Assembly (NCBI RefSeq): GCF_016185115.1
Contig: NZ_JACPOF010000024.1
Span: forward strand, 62,001-126,000
From: Polaromonas sp.
GTDB taxonomy: Bacteria > Pseudomonadota > Gammaproteobacteria > Burkholderiales > Burkholderiaceae_C
Length of the DNA stretch: 64,000 nt
Reading direction: 5' to 3'
In this document: positions 9,108-17,502 of the stretch, piece by piece
Position numbering within the stretch: position 1 is the first letter of the stretch
Layout of the letters: every line of letters starts with the position of its first letter
The notes under the pieces: generated by a model
What the model saw: only the letters and a program-made list of their open reading frames with translations
Databases searched by the model: none
Told to the model about the DNA's origin: nothing
Translations under genes and position numbers: made by a program

Positions 9108-10481
9108 ATGCAGACATTTGACTTTGACCTCTTCGTCGTCGGCGGCGGCAGCGGCGGCGTTCGCGCCGCGCGCATGGCTGCACAGCGCGGCGCAAAGGTC
9201 GCTCTGGCCGAGGTGGCCGACATGGGCGGCACCTGCGTCAATGTAGGCTGCATTCCCAAAAAGCTTTACAGCTACGCGGCCCACTTCGCCGAATCGTTTG
9301 AAGAGTCGCATGGTTTTGGCTGGAAAGGCGAAGCACCGGTATTCGACTGGGACACACTGAAGGCCAACCGCGCACGCGAGATCTCGCGCCTGAACGGCGT
9401 CTATGTGCAGCTGCTCGACAACTCCGGTGTAAAAATCATCAAGGGCTGGGCGCGGCTGCTCGATGCACACACGGTAGAGGTCGACGGCCAGAAGTTCAGC
9501 GCCAGGAACATACTGATCTCAACCGGCGGCACAGCCACCGTTCCCGCAGTGGAAGGACGCGAACACGTCGTCACATCCGACAGCATGTTTGACCTCAAAC
9601 CCTTCCCCAAGCGCCTGCTGGTGGTGGGCGGCGGCTACATCGCCTGCGAGTTCGCGTCCATCTTCAATGGCCTGGGCTCTCACGTCACGCAAGTGCACCG
9701 CGGCGAGCTGCTGCTGACCGGCTTTGATGACGACATACGCGGCTTCATTGCCAGCGAGATGGGCAAGACCGGCGTCAACCTTCTGCTCAAGACCGAGGTC
9801 GGGTCCATCACCAAAACCGCAGACGGCCTGCTTGTGAAGTTCAAGGGCCAGGACGCGAGCTTCACGGTCGATACCGTGCTGTACGCTACCGGCCGCGTGC
9901 CGAACGCCAGCGGGCTGGGGCTGGAAGCGGTGGGCGTTGAAGTCAACGCGCAAGGCGCCATCAAGGTCGATGCGCATTACCAGTCATCAGTGCCTTCAAT
10001 CTACGCACTGGGCGACGTCACTGCGCGCGTACAACTGACACCTGTGGCGACAGGCGAGGCCATGGTGCTGGTTGACCACCTGTTCGGTGCCGTGGCCGGC
10101 AAGAAGGCGCGCAGCATCAGCTACGACTTCATTCCCACAGCTGTCTTCACGCACCCCAACATCGGCACCGTGGGCTATTCAGAAGCCGAAGCACGCAGGA
10201 AGTTTGGCGGGATCACCGTGTACCGCAGCGACTTCAAGGCACTCAAGCACACCTTGAGCGGCAGCACCGAACGCACGCTCATGAAGCTGCTGGTCGAAGA
10301 CGCGACTGACCGTGTGGTGGGCCTGCACATGGTGGGCGCCGATGCCGGCGAGATCGTGCAGGGCTTCGCAGTCGCCATGAAAGCCGGCGCCACCAAGGCA
10401 ATTTTTGACAGCACGATTGGCATTCACCCGACCATGGCCGAAGAGTTTGTGACCATGCGTGAACCCGTCAAGCCTCTTTAG
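9108..10481 (+). CDS. gor: Glutathione-disulfide reductase
   Basis: Flavoprotein of 457 residues that reduces oxidised glutathione with NADPH. The redox-active disulfide is GTCVNVGC (Cys43 and Cys48), the FAD site is GGGSGGVRAARMAA at the N-terminus, a second GGGYIACEFA nucleotide site lies near residue 170, and the C-terminal dimer motif HPTMAEEF carries the active-site His. Length and motifs match GR rather than lipoamide dehydrogenase or mercuric reductase. A ribosome site AAAGGAA precedes the ATG. It follows the GST locus, a fitting neighbour. Confidence 0.95.
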   Translation: MQTFDFDLFVVGGGSGGVRAARMAAQRGAKVALAEVADMGGTCVNVGCIPKKLYSYAAHFAESFEESHGFGWKGEAPVFDWDTLKANRAREISRLNGVYVQLLDNSGVKIIKGWARLLDAHTVEVDGQKFSARNILISTGGTATVPAVEGREHVVTSDSMFDLKPFPKRLLVVGGGYIACEFASIFNGLGSHVTQVHRGELLLTGFDDDIRGFIASEMGKTGVNLLLKTEVGSITKTADGLLVKFKGQDASFTVDTVLYATGRVPNASGLGLEAVGVEVNAQGAIKVDAHYQSSVPSIYALGDVTARVQLTPVATGEAMVLVDHLFGAVAGKKARSISYDFIPTAVFTHPNIGTVGYSEAEARRKFGGITVYRSDFKALKHTLSGSTERTLMKLLVEDATDRVVGLHMVGADAGEIVQGFAVAMKAGATKAIFDSTIGIHPTMAEEFVTMREPVKPL

Positions 10482-10566
10482 CCCCGATTCCCCCCGGAGA
10501 AGACACCATTTCCAGCACTTTTGCAAAACCTTTTGAAGCAAGGCATTCAGCGTAGCGAGGTTTTGG

Positions 10567-10656
10567 CAAGCAGGGGCCGCAGAACCGGCTTCGCCGGGCT
10601 GCAGGCGCAGCGGCCCCCCGGGGGCAGGGAGCTACACGCAGTGAGCAACCGTGGGG
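10567..10656 (-). repeat. Dispersed GC-rich repeat, copy 1
   Basis: A stretch of about 90 bases that, read on the minus strand, matches the copies at 17366-17456 and 31504-31590: a TCACTGCGTGTAGCTCCCTG core, a C-run/G-run palindrome, and CTGCTTG at the end. It fills the gap between gor and amn and encodes nothing evident. Confidence 0.8.
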
Positions 10657-10668
10657 CCATAATTGCTC

Positions 10669-12168
10669 ATGCCTTACCTGCCAGCCTTTATCGCCCCCAG
10701 CCGTTACAACGACCCCGCCGCTGCGCTGGCCCAGGTGCGTGCGATTTACGACCAGCAGATCGCCCACCTGCGCGATGCCATGCAGCGTTTTGTTGCCGGC
10801 GAGACCCTGCCTGGCCACGTGCGCGCCTGCTACCCCTTTGTGCGCATACACACCGACACCGTGGCGCGCGCAATCCTCGATACCCTGGATGTCTCGCAGC
10901 TCAGTTATGGTTTTGTCGCCGGCCCGGGCCGCTTTGAAACCACGCTGACGCGGCCCGACCTCTACGGCGAGTACTACCTGGAGCAGTTCCGCCTGCTGCT
11001 GCAGAACCACAACGTCGAGCTTGAAGTCGGCACCAGCACGCAGCCGATACCGGTGCACTTTTCGTTTGCCGAGCATGACCACATCGAAGGCAATTTAAGC
11101 GTTGCGCGCCGCACGCTGATGCGCGATGTGTTCGACCTGCCCGACCTGGGCGCAATGGACGACGGCATTGCCAACGGCACCTACGAGGCCAGCCCCGGTG
11201 AAGCGCAGCCACTGTCGCTTTTTACCGCTGCACGGGCTGACTATTCACTGCAGCGCCTGCGCCACTACACCGGCACCTCCCCCGACTGGTTCCAGAACTT
11301 TGTGCTGTTCACCAACTACCAGTTCTATATCGACGAGTTCGTGCGCCTGGGCCATGAAGCCATGGCCGACCCCAACAGCGAATACACCTGCTTTGTCGAA
11401 CCCGGCAATGTCGTCACGCGCCGCGCAGGGCTTGAGCCGCAAGCCGGCGACGACCTCGGCGTGCCGCCGCCGCGCCTGCCGCAAATGCCGGCCTACCACC
11501 TGATGCGTGCCGACCGCACCGGCATCACCATGGTCAACATCGGCGTCGGCCCCGCCAATGCCAAGAACATTACCGACCACATCGCGGTGCTGCGGCCCCA
11601 CGCCTGGATCATGCTGGGCCACTGCGCCGGCCTGCGTAACACCCAGCAGCTCGGCGACTACGTACTGGCCCACGGCTATGTGCGTGAAGACCATGTGCTG
11701 GACGAAGAACTGCCGCTGTGGGTACCCATCCCTGCGCTGGCCGAAATCCAGAAAGCGCTGGAACAGGCCGTTGAAGACGTCACCCACTTCAAGGGCCCCG
11801 AGCTCAAACGCATCATGCGTACCGGCACAGTTGCGTCAACCGACAACCGCAACTGGGAGCTGCTGCCCGGCAACCAGCCGCAGCGCCGCTTCAGCCAGAG
11901 CCGCGCCGTCGCGCTGGACATGGAAAGCGCCACCATCGCCGCCAATGGTTTCCGCTTTCGCGTGCCCTACGGCACGCTGCTGTGCGTGAGCGACAAGCCC
12001 CTGCACGGCGAGATCAAGCTGCCCGGCATGGCCAACCACTTCTACCGCGAACGCGTGGACCAGCACCTGCGCATAGGCATACGCGCCATCGAACTGCTGC
12101 GCCAGGAAGGCATCAGGCAGCTGCACAGCCGCAAGCTGCGGAGTTTTGCCGAAGTGGCGTTTCAGTAA
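10669..12168 (+). CDS. amn: AMP nucleosidase
   Basis: Protein of 499 residues that hydrolyses AMP to adenine and ribose 5-phosphate, controlling adenylate pools. It has the N-terminal Amn-specific domain (residues 1-180) followed by the nucleoside-phosphorylase-like catalytic domain. Recognisable segments are GLRNTQQLGDYVLAHGYVRE and the purine-site region ALDMESATIAANGFRF with SDKPLHGEIKLPG. The ATG at 10669 is used; an upstream TTG is less likely. It is monocistronic as far as can be seen. Confidence 0.93.
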   Translation: MPYLPAFIAPSRYNDPAAALAQVRAIYDQQIAHLRDAMQRFVAGETLPGHVRACYPFVRIHTDTVARAILDTLDVSQLSYGFVAGPGRFETTLTRPDLYGEYYLEQFRLLLQNHNVELEVGTSTQPIPVHFSFAEHDHIEGNLSVARRTLMRDVFDLPDLGAMDDGIANGTYEASPGEAQPLSLFTAARADYSLQRLRHYTGTSPDWFQNFVLFTNYQFYIDEFVRLGHEAMADPNSEYTCFVEPGNVVTRRAGLEPQAGDDLGVPPPRLPQMPAYHLMRADRTGITMVNIGVGPANAKNITDHIAVLRPHAWIMLGHCAGLRNTQQLGDYVLAHGYVREDHVLDEELPLWVPIPALAEIQKALEQAVEDVTHFKGPELKRIMRTGTVASTDNRNWELLPGNQPQRRFSQSRAVALDMESATIAANGFRFRVPYGTLLCVSDKPLHGEIKLPGMANHFYRERVDQHLRIGIRAIELLRQEGIRQLHSRKLRSFAEVAFQ

Positions 12169-12205
12169 GGCAGCGCACGGAGGCTTATTGGCGATCCGCG
12201 AACCC

Positions 12206-12320
12206 TGACTGCTATTGAAAATATAGCTGCCCACGTGCGTATTTAAAGGGCTGTGGCCATAAATGGCACCTGAAAATGACCTGAAAAGGCTGTTTTTGGG
12301 CTGAAACTGCTTGAAATCCT
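12206..12320 (+). repeat. Structured dispersed repeat (GCTAT...ATAGCTGC family), copy 1
   Basis: Starting at the hairpin GCTAT-TGAAAAT-ATAGC (12211), this segment aligns base for base over about 65 positions with 45341-45408: the shared blocks are TAGCTGC, ACGT.CGTATTTA, TGGCACCTGAAAA. Both copies can form two small hairpins followed by a CCTGAAAA/TTTT inverted repeat. It occupies most of the 295-base gap between amn and ddpX. Function unknown; it could be a mobile repeat or a transcribed structure. Confidence 0.7.
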
Positions 12321-12463
12321 GGCCCAAAGCCTGGAAGCTCAGAATTAATGCGTCATAAATGAATCATTAAGTGTCTATAGTGCTGTTTGTGATGCATTAT
12401 TGTTTGAATCCAGCGGCAGAAGAACAAAAATCGAGGCGTGGTCACCCGACAAGATAATCAGGC

Positions 12464-13045
12464 ATGCCCAAGCCCCCTGCCAGCGCCCTGGTTCACATCA
12501 CCCCGCAAACCCACCACGTCGTCATCGACATGATGTATGCCAGTCCCCGCAACTTCACGGGCAAGACGGTCTACGGATTTACGGAATGTCTTCTTCACCC
12601 GCAAGCCGAGGTGGCGCTGCGCAAGGCAGCTGCGGCGGCGAAGGGTTTTGGCTTCACGCTCAAGATATTCGATGCCTACCGGCCGCAAGAAGCACAGGAG
12701 GCCTTGTGGGCGCATCTGCCGGACCCGCATTACGTGGCCGACCCGGCAGTGGGCTCCAACCACACGCGCGGCGTGGCGCTCGACCTGACCCTGCTCGACG
12801 CACACGGCAACGAACTCGACATGGGCACACCGGTCGACACCATGACGCCTGCATCGCACCACTTCTACCCGGCGCTGTCAGCAGCGGTGATGCTCAACCG
12901 CATGCACCTGCTGACCATCATGCTGGAGGCGGGGTTTGTTCACCACCCTTACGAGTGGTGGCATTACCAGCTGGCTGATGCGCATAGGTTTGAGCTGATT
13001 GGCGATGAGGCTTTTGAAGCCTGTCTGGCGGCTGCAGCTTCTTGA
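12464..13045 (+). CDS. ddpX: D-alanyl-D-alanine dipeptidase (VanX/DdpX family)
   Basis: Zinc dipeptidase of 193 residues that cleaves D-Ala-D-Ala, usually for cell-wall recycling. Zinc ligands and catalytic residues are visible: His100 and Asp107 in SNHTRGVALD, catalytic Glu164 and ligand His167 in EWWHY, and the conserved arginine in AYRP (73). No signal peptide is seen, so it is probably cytosolic like VanX. It stands alone without vanHA partners or a resistance regulator, so housekeeping use of peptidoglycan fragments is more likely than glycopeptide resistance. Confidence 0.88.
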   Translation: MPKPPASALVHITPQTHHVVIDMMYASPRNFTGKTVYGFTECLLHPQAEVALRKAAAAAKGFGFTLKIFDAYRPQEAQEALWAHLPDPHYVADPAVGSNHTRGVALDLTLLDAHGNELDMGTPVDTMTPASHHFYPALSAAVMLNRMHLLTIMLEAGFVHHPYEWWHYQLADAHRFELIGDEAFEACLAAAAS

Positions 13046-13059
13046 CTGCTATCGGGCTG

Positions 13060-13412
13060 TCATTGCGGACTTGATCCGCAATCCATGGCGACGAAGCGGG
13101 GATGGATCCCGGATCAAGTCCGGGATGACAGAAAGGAAGACAAACCTCCCCGCACCCGTTCCCGAATCCTTCTCCAAAACCCGTGGAGGCTGGGCCGAGG
13201 AGCGCAGATGGAGACGGCATCAAGGGGAAAACTTGTTTGAGCGCAGCGAGTTGTTTTGACCGCCGCCGGAGTCGAGCAGCGCAGGTTGCCTGTAGCGAAG
13301 CGGAAGGACCCAGACGTCGGGTCGCCTTTTTTTTGGTCACTTTTCTTTTGGCGAAGCAAAAGAAAGTGACTTGCCGCCGGGCAACCCCCGGCTTGGTCGT
13401 GAAGGGGATGAC
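13060..13412. repeat. Composite of dispersed intergenic repeats
   Basis: The 367-base gap between ddpX and the MscS gene holds no credible gene. It has an ATTGCGGACTTGATCCGCAAT palindrome-like unit (about 13060-13082), a second unit GGATCCCGGATCAAGTCCGG ending in GATGACAG (to about 13131), then a sequence including a long hairpin GTCACTTTTCTTTTG / CAAAAGAAAGTGAC at 13336-13370. I recall near-identical segments next to many genes in Comamonadaceae and other proteobacteria. A shorter relative of the first unit is at about 32723-32755. Confidence 0.75.
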
Positions 13413-14513
13413 CTACAAACCACGCACATCGCGGTCTGAAGGCGCATCAACAAAGTCCCTAACCTCAGTTCCCACCTCAGCCCGCATCAACGGCAAATGC
13501 TGCGGATACTCCCGCTGCATGAAATCCACCAGCGCCTCCCGCACCTTGCAGCGCAAATCCCAGTTCAGGCTCGAGTTGCCAGATGTGACCAGCACACGCA
13601 ACTGCATGCTTTTCTCGCCCGCTTCGACCACCTGCAGCAGGCACAGGCGCCTGTCCCATTCGCTGGCGGCTTCACAGGCGCGCTGCGCGGCATCGCGCAG
13701 CGGCTGCAGCGGCATGCGGTAATCGACCCACAAAAACACCGTGCCTGTGATCTGGGCACTGGTGCGCGTCCAGTTCTGGAAAGGGTTCTCGATAAACCAC
13801 TGCAGGGGAATGATGAGGCGGCGTTCGTCCCATATCTTGAGCACGACATAGGTGCCGTTGATCTCTTCGACACGGCCCCACTCGCCCTGCACGATGAGCA
13901 CGTCATCAATGCGTATGGGTTGCGCCAGCGCCAGCTGCAGGCCGGCGATCAGGTTGCTGAAGACCGGGCGTGCGGCAATACCGGCGACGATACCGATGAC
14001 ACCCGCCGACGCCAGCAGGCTGGTGCCGACCTGCCGCGCGCCAGGAAAGGTCATCAGCATCAAAGACAGTCCCGCCACCAGCACCATAAAGCCCGCGGTG
14101 CGTGCGAGCAGCCGGGTCTGTGTATGGATGCGGCGTGCGTTGAGGTTGTCTTCGACATCCATCGAATGCTGGGTAATGATGCCTTGCGACACGCCGTCAA
14201 TGGCGCGCAGGCCCAGCCAGGTGATCGTGGCCAGCAGCAGAAGTGCATTGCCGTGACGCACCTGCGATATCAGCGGCAGCGCATCAGGCGCAGCCTGCCA
14301 CACACCCTGCAGCGCGATCAGCGGCAACACAAAACGTGTGGGCCGCCAGCTGCGGCGCGCCACAGCGCCGGCAATCGGCAGGTTGCGCGTGAGGCGATGA
14401 ACAACCGCCGTACCGGCGCGGTGTACCAGCAATGCGACCACTACTGCAATCAGGGCGCTCAGCAGCACACCCCAGGCGGTGTTCTCAAAAATACTGAATT
14501 CGCTGGCAGTCAT
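13413..14513 (-). CDS. MscS-family mechanosensitive ion channel protein
   Basis: Inner-membrane protein of 366 residues. Several N-terminal hydrophobic spans (for example WGVLLSALIAVVVALLVH, LLARTAGFMVLVAGLSLMLM) are followed by the MscS pore and beta domain: ASAGVIGIVAGIAARPVFSN then IRIDDVLIVQGEWGRVEEIN and IPLQWFIENPFQNWT. It should open under membrane tension to release solutes. It lies 51 bases downstream of purT on the same strand. The product is of the larger YbdG/MscS-like type rather than the 286-residue MscS. Confidence 0.88.
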   Translation of the reverse strand: MTASEFSIFENTAWGVLLSALIAVVVALLVHRAGTAVVHRLTRNLPIAGAVARRSWRPTRFVLPLIALQGVWQAAPDALPLISQVRHGNALLLLATITWLGLRAIDGVSQGIITQHSMDVEDNLNARRIHTQTRLLARTAGFMVLVAGLSLMLMTFPGARQVGTSLLASAGVIGIVAGIAARPVFSNLIAGLQLALAQPIRIDDVLIVQGEWGRVEEINGTYVVLKIWDERRLIIPLQWFIENPFQNWTRTSAQITGTVFLWVDYRMPLQPLRDAAQRACEAASEWDRRLCLLQVVEAGEKSMQLRVLVTSGNSSLNWDLRCKVREALVDFMQREYPQHLPLMRAEVGTEVRDFVDAPSDRDVRGL

Positions 14514-14564
14514 CTATGAGGGACGGTACCGCTCTCCGCAAGTTCCGCGCAGATACATTCCGTA

Positions 14565-15770
14565 TCAGCTTGCTGCACGTGGTTTCACAAGCGCTGCCGC
14601 TTTTTTGGCATTCGTGCGTGCTACCTCAACATCTGGATCAAAGGCCAGCGCTACGCCCATGCGGCGTTTCACAAAACTCTCGGGCTTGCCGAACAGCCGG
14701 ATGTCCGAGTTGGGCACCCGCAGCGCCTCGGCCACGCCATCAAACACAATGCCTTTGGCCTCAACGCCACCATAAATCACGGCGCTGGCGCCGGGTGTGC
14801 GGAGGGCGGTGTTGACGGGCAGGCCGAGGATGGCGCGAGCATGCAACTCGAACTGGGTTTGCACCTGCGTGCACATGGTGACCATGCCCGTGTCGTGCGG
14901 GCGCGGGCTGACCTCGCTGAACCAGACGTCATCGCCTTTTACAAACAGCTCGACGCCGAAGACGCCCTGGCCGCCGAGGTTGTCGGTCACAGCCTTGGCA
15001 ATCTCCCGGCTTTTCTTCAGCGCGGCTTCGCGCATGGGGTGCGGCTGCCAGCTTTCGACGTAATCGCCGCTGACCTGCACATGGCCTATGGGCTCACAGA
15101 AATGGGTCTCGATTTTTCCATCAGCGCCAAGTGCGCGCACGGTGAGCTGCGTGATCTCGTAATCGAAGTCGATAAAACCCTCAACAATCACGCGGCCATG
15201 GCTCACACGGCCGCCGGCCATGGCGTAGTCCCAGGCTTTTTTCACGTCGTCGGGGCCGGCGATCTTGCTCTGGCCCTTGCCGGATGAGCTCATCACCGGC
15301 TTCACAATATTGGGGTAGCCGATTTTGGAATCAATCGCGGCCTGCAGTTCTTGCAGCGAATCGCAAAACACATAGGGGCTGGTGGGCAGGCCCAGTGTTT
15401 CGGCAGCAAGGCGGCGAATGCCTTCACGGTCCATGGTCAGGCGTGCAGCGCGCGCCGTGGGAATCACACGAACCGTGCCCGCAGCTTCGAGCTCTTCCAG
15501 CATGGGCGTGGCAATCGCTTCAATTTCAGGCACCACCAGCATGGGCTTTTCCTTTTCAACCAGCGCCTTCAACTGCGCCGGGTCACTCATGGTGATGGTG
15601 CGCGCATGGTGGGCCACCTGCTGGCCGGGCGCGTTGTCGTAACGGTCAACGGCAATCGTTTCAACGCCTAGGCGCTGCAGCGCAATCAGCACCTCCTTGC
15701 CCAGCTCGCCCGAGCCGAGCAGCATGACTTTGGTTGCGTTGGGGGAAAGGGGTGTGCCGAAGGTGGTCAT
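14565..15770 (-). CDS. purT: Formate-dependent phosphoribosylglycinamide formyltransferase (PurT)
   Basis: ATP-grasp enzyme of 401 residues that makes N-formyl-GAR from GAR, formate and ATP in purine synthesis, an alternative to folate-dependent PurN. Family landmarks are the N-terminal [23 protein letters not shown], the ATP-binding [12 protein letters not shown] and the metal site [25 protein letters not shown]. Length agrees with E. coli PurT (392). It starts 49 bases after higA on the same strand; no clear Shine-Dalgarno is visible at 15770. Confidence 0.94.
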   Translation of the reverse strand: MTTFGTPLSPNATKVMLLGSGELGKEVLIALQRLGVETIAVDRYDNAPGQQVAHHARTITMSDPAQLKALVEKEKPMLVVPEIEAIATPMLEELEAAGTVRVIPTARAARLTMDREGIRRLAAETLGLPTSPYVFCDSLQELQAAIDSKIGYPNIVKPVMSSSGKGQSKIAGPDDVKKAWDYAMAGGRVSHGRVIVEGFIDFDYEITQLTVRALGADGKIETHFCEPIGHVQVSGDYVESWQPHPMREAALKKSREIAKAVTDNLGGQGVFGVELFVKGDDVWFSEVSPRPHDTGMVTMCTQVQTQFELHARAILGLPVNTALRTPGASAVIYGGVEAKGIVFDGVAEALRVPNSDIRLFGKPESFVKRRMGVALAFDPDVEVARTNAKKAAALVKPRAAS

Positions 15771-15818
15771 ATGAAAGTATTTGTTTTAAGCAGTGAAGAG
15801 ATCAGTAAGCTGTTTGAA

Positions 15819-16133
15819 TCAGGCAGCCAATGCGAACCTGCCGTCGTTATAGGTTGCGATGGCGTTCAGTTCCGTGGCCAGCGTATCTTTCGCGATGGCA
15901 GTGTCATAGTCCGTTTGCAGGCCACTCCAGAAAGCCTCGCTGGTACCGAAATATCTGGAAAGACGCAGGGCGGTGTCAACACTGACGGCGCGTTTGCCCG
16001 CAAGAATGGCCGCGATGCGGGTCAAGGGAACATGGATCTCCTTGGCGAGGCGATAAGGCGTGATCTCCATGGGCTTGAGGAATTCTTCGGCAAGGATTTC
16101 ACCGGGATGGGGGTAAGGGATTTGGCGCGTCAT
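15819..16133 (-). CDS. higA: HigA-family antitoxin
   Basis: XRE-type DNA-binding antitoxin of 104 residues. The HTH lies at PYRLAKEIHVPLTRIAAILAG, preceded by the family signature HPGEILAEEFLKP. It neutralises the HigB toxin encoded immediately upstream (11-base gap) and is expected to repress the operon through the inverted repeat at 16433-16465. The product matches the HigA/VapI group in length and motif order. Confidence 0.93.
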   Translation of the reverse strand: MTRQIPYPHPGEILAEEFLKPMEITPYRLAKEIHVPLTRIAAILAGKRAVSVDTALRLSRYFGTSEAFWSGLQTDYDTAIAKDTLATELNAIATYNDGRFALAA

Positions 16134-16144
16134 AAAAGCTCCCG

Positions 16145-16423
16145 TCAGTGGTAATCGACGATTTCAATATTCTCAGGTCCGTTGGGCGTCCACCTGAAAC
16201 ACAGCCGCCACTGGTCATTGATGCGAATGCTGTGCTGGCCCCTGCGATCTTTCCTGAGGGCTTCAAGCCTGTTCTGCGGCGGTATCTTCAAATCATTCAA
16301 GTTGGCCGCCCTGTTGAGCATGGCCAGCTTTCGCATGGCGACCGTTTCAATATTTGCCCATCGCTTGACTCGTCTGCCCTCAAAAAGGCTTTGCGTGTCT
16401 TTGCAGTGAAAGCCAAGGATCAT
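16145..16423 (-). CDS. higB: HigB-family RelE-like mRNA interferase toxin
   Basis: Toxin of 92 residues. The signature runs from the N-terminal FHCKDTQSLFEGRRV to DRRGQHSIRINDQWRLCFRW and ends IEIVDYH, the classic HigB pattern; the terminal Tyr-His pair is typical of the ribosome-dependent nuclease. Gene order toxin-then-antitoxin is that of higBA. The ATG at 16423 is preferred over an upstream GTG at 16474 because the family starts there and because a promoter (TTGACG-17-TACTAT) ends only six bases upstream of it. Confidence 0.93.
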   Translation of the reverse strand: MILGFHCKDTQSLFEGRRVKRWANIETVAMRKLAMLNRAANLNDLKIPPQNRLEALRKDRRGQHSIRINDQWRLCFRWTPNGPENIEIVDYH

Positions 16424-16429
16424 GCCGCC

Positions 16430-16465
16430 ATAGTAACGCAACGCGTCAGTATCGTCAAGCGTTAC
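16430..16465 (-). promoter_or_regulatory. higBA promoter and candidate HigA operator
   Basis: On the minus strand a -35 TTGACG (16458-16453) and -10 TACTAT (16435-16430) are separated by exactly 17 bases. A perfect seven-base inverted repeat, GTAACGC at 16433-16439 and GCGTTAC at 16459-16465, covers the -10 and abuts the -35, suitable for autorepression by HigA. The predicted transcription start falls at or within a base or two of the higB ATG, suggesting a leaderless mRNA. Confidence 0.7.
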
Positions 16466-16517
16466 CTCACTCACAGCATCGCGTTAGCCCCTGATGGCTA
16501 CAAGCTTATTTCCTTCA

Positions 16518-16536
16518 GATGATAATTATTCTCAAC
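16518..16536 (+). promoter_or_regulatory. Candidate Fur box
   Basis: GATGATAATTATTCTCAA resembles the 19-base Fur consensus (GATAATGATAATCATTATC), sharing the GATAAT-type hexamers. It lies 27 bases upstream of the siderophore-interacting protein start, as expected for iron repression. Confidence 0.65.
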
Positions 16537-16562
16537 AACAAAGACCAACACCAGAGAGGCTC

Positions 16563-17363
16563 ATGTCCACCACACCCGAAACAAGCGCACCGCCCCCTCG
16601 CAAACGCCGCCCGCCGCGCCGTGTTGAAGTCACGAACGTGCAGGTGCTCAGTCCGGCCATGCGCCGCATCACGCTCAAGGGCACCGAGCTGGAAGGCTTT
16701 GCGCCTGAAGCGCCGGCAAGCTACATCAAACTCATATTCCCTGAACCGGGGCAAACCGAACCCGACCGCCCGCTGCCCGATGCGCCGCGCCCGAAATCGA
16801 TGCGCACCTACACGCCGCTTGCCGTGCGGCCTGATGTGCATGAAGTCGACGTTGATTTCGTGTTGCATGGTGAGGGCCCGGCATCGACCTGGGCTGCACA
16901 GGCCAGGGTGGGCAACGTCCTTTTCCTGATGGGACCCGGCCCCGGCTACGCACTGGACAAAACTGCGGCGGAACATCTGCTGATTGCCGACGACAGTGCG
17001 CTGCCTGCGGTTGAAAACATATTGGCTGAACTGCCGTCGAGCGCAAGGGTGCAGTTGCTGGTCGAGGTCATCAGCGCCGACGAAGAGCGCACCCTAAAGA
17101 GTACCGCAGCAGTCACCGCACAATGGCTGCCGCGCGGCAGCGACCATCGAAGCGCTGGCGTGCCGCTGGAAAAGGCCCTGCGTTCGCTGGCTATTCCCGC
17201 AGACGCAAAGATTTACCTCGCCTGCGAAGCGGCTGCCATGCGCCGCATCCGCAAGTTGCTGACCGATGAGCTGGGTATTGACCGCAAGAACATCGTGGGC
17301 CGCGGCTACTGGAAGCTGGACACCATCAATCACCCCGATCATGACTATGGTGAGGATAATTAG
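16563..17363 (+). CDS. Siderophore-interacting protein (FAD-dependent ferric-chelate reductase family)
   Basis: Protein of 266 residues of the ViuB/YqjH/SIP family, which reduces ferric siderophores in the cytosol using NAD(P)H through FAD. The flavin-site region is MRTYTPLAVRPDVHEVDVDF and the C-terminal end is GRGYWKLDTINHPDHDYGED, both characteristic. The ATG at 16563 has AGAGG upstream; an open frame reaches back to 16494 but crosses the Fur box. No siderophore receptor or synthesis gene is nearby, so it probably serves receptors encoded elsewhere. Confidence 0.9.
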   Translation: MSTTPETSAPPPRKRRPPRRVEVTNVQVLSPAMRRITLKGTELEGFAPEAPASYIKLIFPEPGQTEPDRPLPDAPRPKSMRTYTPLAVRPDVHEVDVDFVLHGEGPASTWAAQARVGNVLFLMGPGPGYALDKTAAEHLLIADDSALPAVENILAELPSSARVQLLVEVISADEERTLKSTAAVTAQWLPRGSDHRSAGVPLEKALRSLAIPADAKIYLACEAAAMRRIRKLLTDELGIDRKNIVGRGYWKLDTINHPDHDYGEDN

Positions 17364-17365
17364 CC

Positions 17366-17456
17366 CCCACGGTCGCTCACTGCGTGTAGCTCCCTGCCCC
17401 CCGAGGGGGCCGCTGCGCCTGCGGCCTGGCAAAGCCAGTTCCGCGGCCCCTGCTTG
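17366..17456 (+). repeat. Dispersed GC-rich repeat, copy 2
   Basis: Second copy of the element at 10567-10656, here in forward orientation: CCCCACGGT, TCACTGCGTGTAGCTCCCTG, the CCCCCCGAGGGGG palindrome, and CCCCTGCTTG at the end. It follows the siderophore-interacting protein stop directly. Confidence 0.8.
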
Positions 17457-17502
17457 CACAGTCGGGGATACGTGAATTCAGCATTGCTGGAGATGGTGGC
17501 TC

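Noticed and set aside
12464..13045. Glycopeptide-resistance (vanX) interpretation of ddpX
   Set aside because: No vanH, vanA or VanRS-type genes are adjacent, and gram-negative DdpX-like enzymes recycle D-Ala-D-Ala.
16145..16423. Possibility that higBA marks a genomic island or prophage edge
   Set aside because: No integrase, attachment-site repeat or tRNA was seen around it; flanking genes are housekeeping (purT, SIP).
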